Below are positions 32,512 through 36,028 of a stretch of 36,028 nucleotides of DNA, piece after piece (the stretch's first letter is position 1; each line of letters begins with the position of its first letter). Under the pieces are notes generated by a model that was given only the letters and a program-made list of their open reading frames with translations, did no database searches and was not told where the DNA came from. Position numbers and translations under genes: made by a program. The stretch is from Nonomuraea corallina (lineage in GTDB: Bacteria; Actinomycetota; Actinomycetes; Streptosporangiales; Streptosporangiaceae): positions 1-36,028 of the forward strand of contig NZ_JAPNNL010000063.1 in the NCBI RefSeq assembly GCF_027620315.1, read 5' to 3'.

Positions 32512-33935
32512 GACCACTCCTCGCGGGCGTCCTCGTCGGTCGGCTCGTACGGGCGCGGCGGGCCGCCGTGCGTCCACGGCGTCTCCTCGGGCTCCGGCAG
32601 CGCCGCCGCGCCCTGGAAATCGTCGGTCAGCGAGCTGTAGCAGACCCGTTCGCCCACCTCGGGCACCGCGCCGGGCGCCGGGGTCCTGCCCCGCCCCATC
32701 CCCTTGGTGATCTTCAGGGTGACCAGGCCGTCCCGCGCCGACACCAGCTCGGCCCCCTGCCCGCGCCGCTGCGGCGTGCCCAGCGCGCTCCCCGGCGCGA
32801 TCCGTACGAGATCGTCGGTCTTGACCGTCACCAGCGGGCGCAGCTTGCGCGAGCGGCCCTCGCCCTCGGTGTGGTCGGGAGCCGTGTCGACGACCTCGCC
32901 CGCGAACGCCTCGCCCGTCAGCCGGTACTCGGCCATCACCAGCGGGTCGTCGTAGGCCCGCTGCACCTCGTAGGCGGCCTGGGCGCGCTCCATGCGCGCC
33001 AGCCGGGCCGCGGCCGCGACCGCGCCGTCGCGCCTGGCCTGCGGCGGCGCGCCCTCGGCGAGCTGGGCGCTCATGCCGCTGTAGGAGGCGCGGTCGTGCT
33101 CCCACCGCTGCGCGACGCTCGCGCCCGGCGTCAGCTCGCGCAGCAGGCCGATCGCCCGCCACACCAGCCGCCACGTCGGCTCCAGCTGGGTGCGCAGCGC
33201 CTCGGTGATCCGCTCGGCGGAGCCGCTCTCCATCGCCGGCGCCAGCACCTCGGCGTCGAAGCCCGGATCGGTGGCGGGACCGGCCGGCGGCCAGATGAGC
33301 GGGTCCTCGGCCGCGTCGTCGGGCCCTTCGGTGATCCAGGCGAGCAGCGCCGCCAGGTTGGCGTCCTCCAGCGCGCTCTGCCCGCTCGCCCAGTGGCGGC
33401 CCAGCTCGTCGGTCGCGGCCGGCATGAGCGACGAGCCGGGGTAGGCGGCGCGTTCGGCGAAGTACGTCAGCCACCGGCCGAGCAGCGGCACCCCCTCCGG
33501 CACCGGGAACGGTCCGTCGGTGCGCCGGAACCGGGTGGAGCGGCCGAGCAGCCGGGTGAAGGCGACCCCGGCCCGGTTCGGCACGATCAGCTGCGGCGCG
33601 TCCAGCGCCCGCTCGTACGGGTCGGCGTTGCGCCGCTCCACCGTCTCCGTCTCGCCCATGAAGCCCGTCACGTACGGCAGCAGCGCCCCGGCGAGCTCGC
33701 CCGCCCAGGCGAAGCGCAGATCGCGGTTGCGCGGCTGGGTCACCGCCAGCAGCCGCGGCTCGCCGGGATCGGTGCCCAGCATGGCCGCCAGGGGCGCCGC
33801 CGCCTCACCCGACAGCTTCAGCGGGATGAACACCATCGGCCGCGCCGACAGGTGACAGTGGCGGACGGTCGCGATCGGCTGGGCGCGGCCCCGCTCAATC
33901 GCCCGCAGCCGGGCCAGCGAGGTGAGCAGGCTCAC
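32508..33935 (-). CDS. Unknown protein of the helicase-nuclease operon, predicted C-terminal beta-barrel
   Basis: A 475-residue protein that I do not recognise. Residues 1-330 are mixed alpha/beta, with conserved-looking ARPMVFIPLKLSGEAAAPL and RNRDLRFAWAGELAGALLPY. Residues about 340-400 are helical, and the end (EAFAGEVVDTAP, RPLVTVKTDDLVRI, LVTLKITKGMG, VGERVCYSSL) alternates hydrophobic strands like an OB or SH3 barrel. Upf1-like helicases carry such a barrel inside the polypeptide; here it could be supplied in trans to the neighbouring helicase. GGGAGGAG precedes the GTG at 33935. Overlaps the helicase by 4 bases and follows the nuclease by 16. Confidence 0.7.
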   Translation of the reverse strand: MSLLTSLARLRAIERGRAQPIATVRHCHLSARPMVFIPLKLSGEAAAPLAAMLGTDPGEPRLLAVTQPRNRDLRFAWAGELAGALLPYVTGFMGETETVERRNADPYERALDAPQLIVPNRAGVAFTRLLGRSTRFRRTDGPFPVPEGVPLLGRWLTYFAERAAYPGSSLMPAATDELGRHWASGQSALEDANLAALLAWITEGPDDAAEDPLIWPPAGPATDPGFDAEVLAPAMESGSAERITEALRTQLEPTWRLVWRAIGLLRELTPGASVAQRWEHDRASYSGMSAQLAEGAPPQARRDGAVAAAARLARMERAQAAYEVQRAYDDPLVMAEYRLTGEAFAGEVVDTAPDHTEGEGRSRKLRPLVTVKTDDLVRIAPGSALGTPQRRGQGAELVSARDGLVTLKITKGMGRGRTPAPGAVPEVGERVCYSSLTDDFQGAAALPEPEETPWTHGGPPRPYEPTDEDAREEWS

Positions 33936-33951
33936 GACGGGCTCCTCCCGC

Positions 33952-35049
33952 TCACGCCAGGCACTCCCGCCGCAGGCGTTCGGCGCCGCGCAGCAGCCGG
34001 GCGATCTCCTCCTGGCCCCGCTCCGGGGCGCGCGAGCCGTCGGCCAGCGCCAGCGCCTCCCGCACCGACGCCACCCCGCCCAGCGCGTCGCGCACGTCGC
34101 GGCCGAGCAGGTCGGAGGCGCCCTCCTGGCGGGCCTCGTCGCGGCAGAAGAAGCACAGGTCACAGGTGGACAGGCACTCGGGCGCGTAGCGCGCCTCGGT
34201 CGCGCGGACGGCGTCGGCGAGCTCGGCGACCGGCCGGGCCGGCCGCCCGTCGTCGTCCGGCTCCAGGTCGAACGTCACGTCCTCCGGCAGCGCGGCCAGC
34301 AGCCGGTCCAGGCTCGTCATGCGGGCCAGCTGGCGGCGCAGCACCGCGAGCTGCCTGCGCACGTCGACCAGCGTGGCCACCGGGCGGTTGGCGAAGTTCT
34401 CCGGGCAGACCAGCACCACGTCGTGCGCCACCCGGAGCGGGTCGTGGCCCAGCTCCTCCAGCAGCGTGCGCAGCGCGAGCACGTACACCGCCGCCTGCCG
34501 CGCCGCGGCGGCCACCGCCGCCGGGTCGGCCTGCCCGTCGACCACCGCGAACGACTTGATCTCCACGATGTGGAACCGGCCGCCGAGCTGGAACGCCACC
34601 ACGTCGGGCTCCAGGTAGGCGGTGTGCCCGGCGATGGCCAGCGTGAACAGCGGGTGGTCGTAGACGGTGCCGGTGCCCTCGCCCCTGGCCGCCCGGTCGA
34701 TCAGCGCGCGGGTGTGGGTGTGGCGCAGGTGGGCGCCGACGTTCTCCACGTCGTGGTAGGCGACCTCGTCGATCGGCAGGCCGAGCAGCTCGCGCAGCAT
34801 CCGGATCAGCTCCGCGCACCCGTCGGCCTTCACCAGCGCCTCGAACGCGTTCCCCCGGGTGATCGCGAACGGCGACTGGCCGAACGGGGCGGGGTGCCCC
34901 AGGTGGCGGGCGAGGGCTTCCTTGTCGATCCCGGCGCCGTCCATGAGCGCCCGCCGGGAGCAGCCCGGGTTGGCCGCGAGCGCGGCGATCGCGCGGGCGT
35001 CGTGCGGCTTGGGCGGCGTGGTGCCGCGCAGCGCGTCCAGCCGGTTCAT
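33952..35049 (-). CDS. RecB/Cas4-family PD-(D/E)xK nuclease with Fe-S cysteine cluster
   Basis: A 365-residue nuclease. Active-site residues in RecB order are Glu70 (RGNAFE), Asp149 (LEPDVV), Glu163-Ile-Lys165 (HIVEIKSF) and the RecB-specific Q-x3-Y motif (Gln185, Tyr189). Cys292, 296, 299 and 302 (ECLSTCDLCFFC) plus Cys30 near the N-terminus could hold a [4Fe-4S] cluster, as in Cas4 and AddB. Such enzymes cut single-stranded DNA ends, usually with a helicase partner. No cas gene or CRISPR array is near. Its ATG overlaps the upstream gene (ATGA), and the third gene follows after 16 bases. Nuclease call firm; Fe-S cluster inferred. Confidence 0.85.
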   Translation of the reverse strand: MNRLDALRGTTPPKPHDARAIAALAANPGCSRRALMDGAGIDKEALARHLGHPAPFGQSPFAITRGNAFEALVKADGCAELIRMLRELLGLPIDEVAYHDVENVGAHLRHTHTRALIDRAARGEGTGTVYDHPLFTLAIAGHTAYLEPDVVAFQLGGRFHIVEIKSFAVVDGQADPAAVAAAARQAAVYVLALRTLLEELGHDPLRVAHDVVLVCPENFANRPVATLVDVRRQLAVLRRQLARMTSLDRLLAALPEDVTFDLEPDDDGRPARPVAELADAVRATEARYAPECLSTCDLCFFCRDEARQEGASDLLGRDVRDALGGVASVREALALADGSRAPERGQEEIARLLRGAERLRRECLA

Positions 35050-35837
35050 CGGCCGCCTCTCATAGCCGTGACTGATCTTGGAACAGTGGTCAGCGTAGCG
35101 GCCCCGAACAGCCGGGCCACGTCATCGAGCTGGGCTCCGGCGCGTCCGGCCAGCTCCTCCCGGTCGGCGGCGTCGCGCTCGGCGTGCACCGCCAGCTCCC
35201 GCCGCGCCGCCTCGGCCACCCGCGCCGGGTCGGGGGGCACCTCGTCGCCGGCACCGGGGATGTTGCGCGCCATCCGGACTAACAGCCGCTCGCCTTCGGG
35301 TGAGCGCCCGCCGGGCCCGGCGGCGTGCTCGGCGATCGAGATCGCGCAGGTGAGGAAGTCGACGCGAGGGCTGAGCGGGCCGACCACCCGGCGCCGCACC
35401 GGCCAGGTGCTGACGGTGAGGTAGCCGCGGGCGGGGGAGAGCCGGTCGGTCAGCGCCGCGCACAGGTAGTAGGGCCGCCCGAACGGCGAGGAGCGGAACG
35501 AGCGCTCCTCGTCCCTGCGCAGGCTGGTGAGCTGGGAGCTGCGGATCGTGCCGGCCAGGAACGCGCCGCTCACCGCCACCACCAGCCGGGCCTGCGCGGG
35601 CGCGCCCAGCAGCGCCAGCGCCTGGTGGACCTGCTCGCGCACGGTCACCAGCCGCGCCCCGCGCGCCTTGGCCGCCGGCTGCTCGCCGCTCACCAGCGTG
35701 TCCCACGCCTGCTCGGCCGTGCGGAGCTCGGCCCGCAACGCTCGGGCGGCCACGCCGTCCCTGGCCCGGACCGCCCTGCGCACACCGGCTCTGAGCTCGT
35801 CGATCCGCCGTTCGAGCTCGTCCAGCCGGTCACTCAT
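35046..35837 (-). CDS. Unknown first protein of the helicase-nuclease operon, coiled coil plus predicted winged helix
   Basis: A 263-residue soluble protein with no family that I can name. Residues 1-50 are a charged coiled coil (RLDELERRIDELRAGVRRAV). About 65-130 look like a winged helix-turn-helix (REQVHQALALLGAP, FLAGTIRSSQLTSLRRDEER, then FGRPYYLCAAL). The C-terminal part is helical and acidic. It may be the DNA-binding or regulatory subunit. The ATG at 35837 follows a TACTCT box by 6 bases, so the operon mRNA is probably leaderless. Three phased repeats stand just upstream. It overlaps the nuclease gene by 4 bases. Confidence 0.7.
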   Translation of the reverse strand: MSDRLDELERRIDELRAGVRRAVRARDGVAARALRAELRTAEQAWDTLVSGEQPAAKARGARLVTVREQVHQALALLGAPAQARLVVAVSGAFLAGTIRSSQLTSLRRDEERSFRSSPFGRPYYLCAALTDRLSPARGYLTVSTWPVRRRVVGPLSPRVDFLTCAISIAEHAAGPGGRSPEGERLLVRMARNIPGAGDEVPPDPARVAEAARRELAVHAERDAADREELAGRAGAQLDDVARLFGAATLTTVPRSVTAMRGGR

Positions 35838-35849
35838 GGCGCGAGAGTA

Positions 35850-35873
35850 CCAGTGGTTCCAGTAATTACCAGT
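35850..35873. promoter_or_regulatory. Three phased ACTGG repeats before the helicase-nuclease operon
   Basis: On the minus strand ACTGG occurs three times at 9-10 base steps (complement of CCAGT at 35850-35854, 35859-35863 and 35869-35873), in the context TACTGGTAAT-TACTGGAAC-CACTGGTAC. A perfect GTAATTAC palindrome lies between the second and third copies. The site covers the predicted -35 and spacer of the operon promoter (-10 TACTCT), so a bound protein would block or recruit polymerase. Confidence 0.55.
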
Positions 35874-36004
35874 ATTTCCCGGGCGTGTCGCGTCTCTCAC
35901 GGGCCGGTACGGGGACGCGCGGCCGGTCCGCCGACCCGGGGCCGCGCCGGAATCCGGGGGACGGCCCCGTACGGGACGCCAAGTGCGCGCACGGAGAACG
36001 GCAC

Positions 36005-36028
36005 GGGGGGGGCCCCCCCGGGGGGGGG
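36005..36028. other. G8-C7-G9 homopolymer run at window end
   Basis: The window ends with eight G, seven C and nine G. Nothing else in the window resembles it. Runs of G at read or contig ends are a known artefact of two-colour sequencing chemistry, so this is probably not genuine chromosome sequence. The preceding bases (35874-36004) hold no gene that I can support. Confidence 0.65.

Noticed and set aside
31183..33474. 763-codon frame suggesting a helicase fused to a long N-terminal region
   Set aside because: Upstream of 32511 it is an out-of-frame reading of the 475-residue gene (Arg/Gly-rich, no motif); the helicase begins at the GTGA overlap.
33952..35049. CRISPR adaptation module suggested by the Cas4-like nuclease
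   Set aside because: No Cas1, Cas2 or repeat-spacer array; the neighbours are a helicase and two unknown proteins.
35907..35977. GTACGGGG and CCCCGTAC as a long-range inverted repeat or mobile element end
   Set aside because: The arms are 8 bases, GC-rich and about 55 bases apart, with no target duplication or transposase nearby.

Overview
The window is a very GC-rich stretch of an actinobacterial chromosome. Codon third positions are almost all G or C, GTG starts are common, and many starts sit 6-8 nt after a TANNNT box (leaderless style). The gene mix (polyol PTS, mycothiol-synthase-like tandem GNAT proteins, NACHT/STAND ATPase, MMPL transporter, true formylglycine-generating enzyme, BldG/RsbW-type switch) fits a filamentous actinomycete, perhaps Streptosporangiales (Nonomuraea-like). 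The genus is an inference. No rRNA, tRNA, transposase, integrase or CRISPR array was seen, and no gene-free gap exceeds 300 bases. The last 24 bases are G8-C7-G9 and look like a contig-end artefact.

Left part (1-5234, minus strand): a complete polyol phosphotransferase operon. It reads DeoR-type repressor, PfkB sugar-phosphate kinase, mannitol-type IIC, separate IIB and IIA, a zinc-dependent polyol(-phosphate) dehydrogenase, HPr, and the start of enzyme I. Most junctions are overlapping start/stop codons, and four helically phased GTTT motifs lie in front of the repressor. From 5322 to 11258 come mostly stand-alone genes: serine-hydrolase lipoprotein, YjbR protein, CBS-pair protein, peptide deformylase, SAM methyltransferase, a Cys-rich protein, a HEAT-like protein, and a GNAT acetyltransferase preceded by a short upstream ORF.

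Middle part (11396-23933): a propionyl/acetyl-CoA synthetase; a 1102-residue NACHT NTPase with three in-frame tandem-repeat expansions; a convergent OmpR-type two-component pair; a divergent operon of a membrane GT-C glycosyltransferase and a NarL-type two-component pair; and an MMPL/RND transporter behind a hairpin and direct repeats.

Right part (23966-35837): three tandem paralogues (23966-26868) of a protein I cannot name. Each has a short N-terminal segment, a two-helix membrane hairpin and a long coiled coil, and each has its own TAG(G/T)ATCC promoter box. Then come an FGE/MurG-like operon, a 44-residue membrane peptide, an anti-sigma/anti-anti-sigma pair, another tandem GNAT protein, and a tightly packed minus-strand four-gene operon: predicted winged-helix protein, RecB/Cas4-type nuclease with an Fe-S Cys cluster, a protein with a predicted beta-barrel end, and an SF1 helicase. 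That helicase-nuclease operon (31183-35837) and the three-paralogue membrane/coiled-coil array are the best candidates for undescribed systems here.
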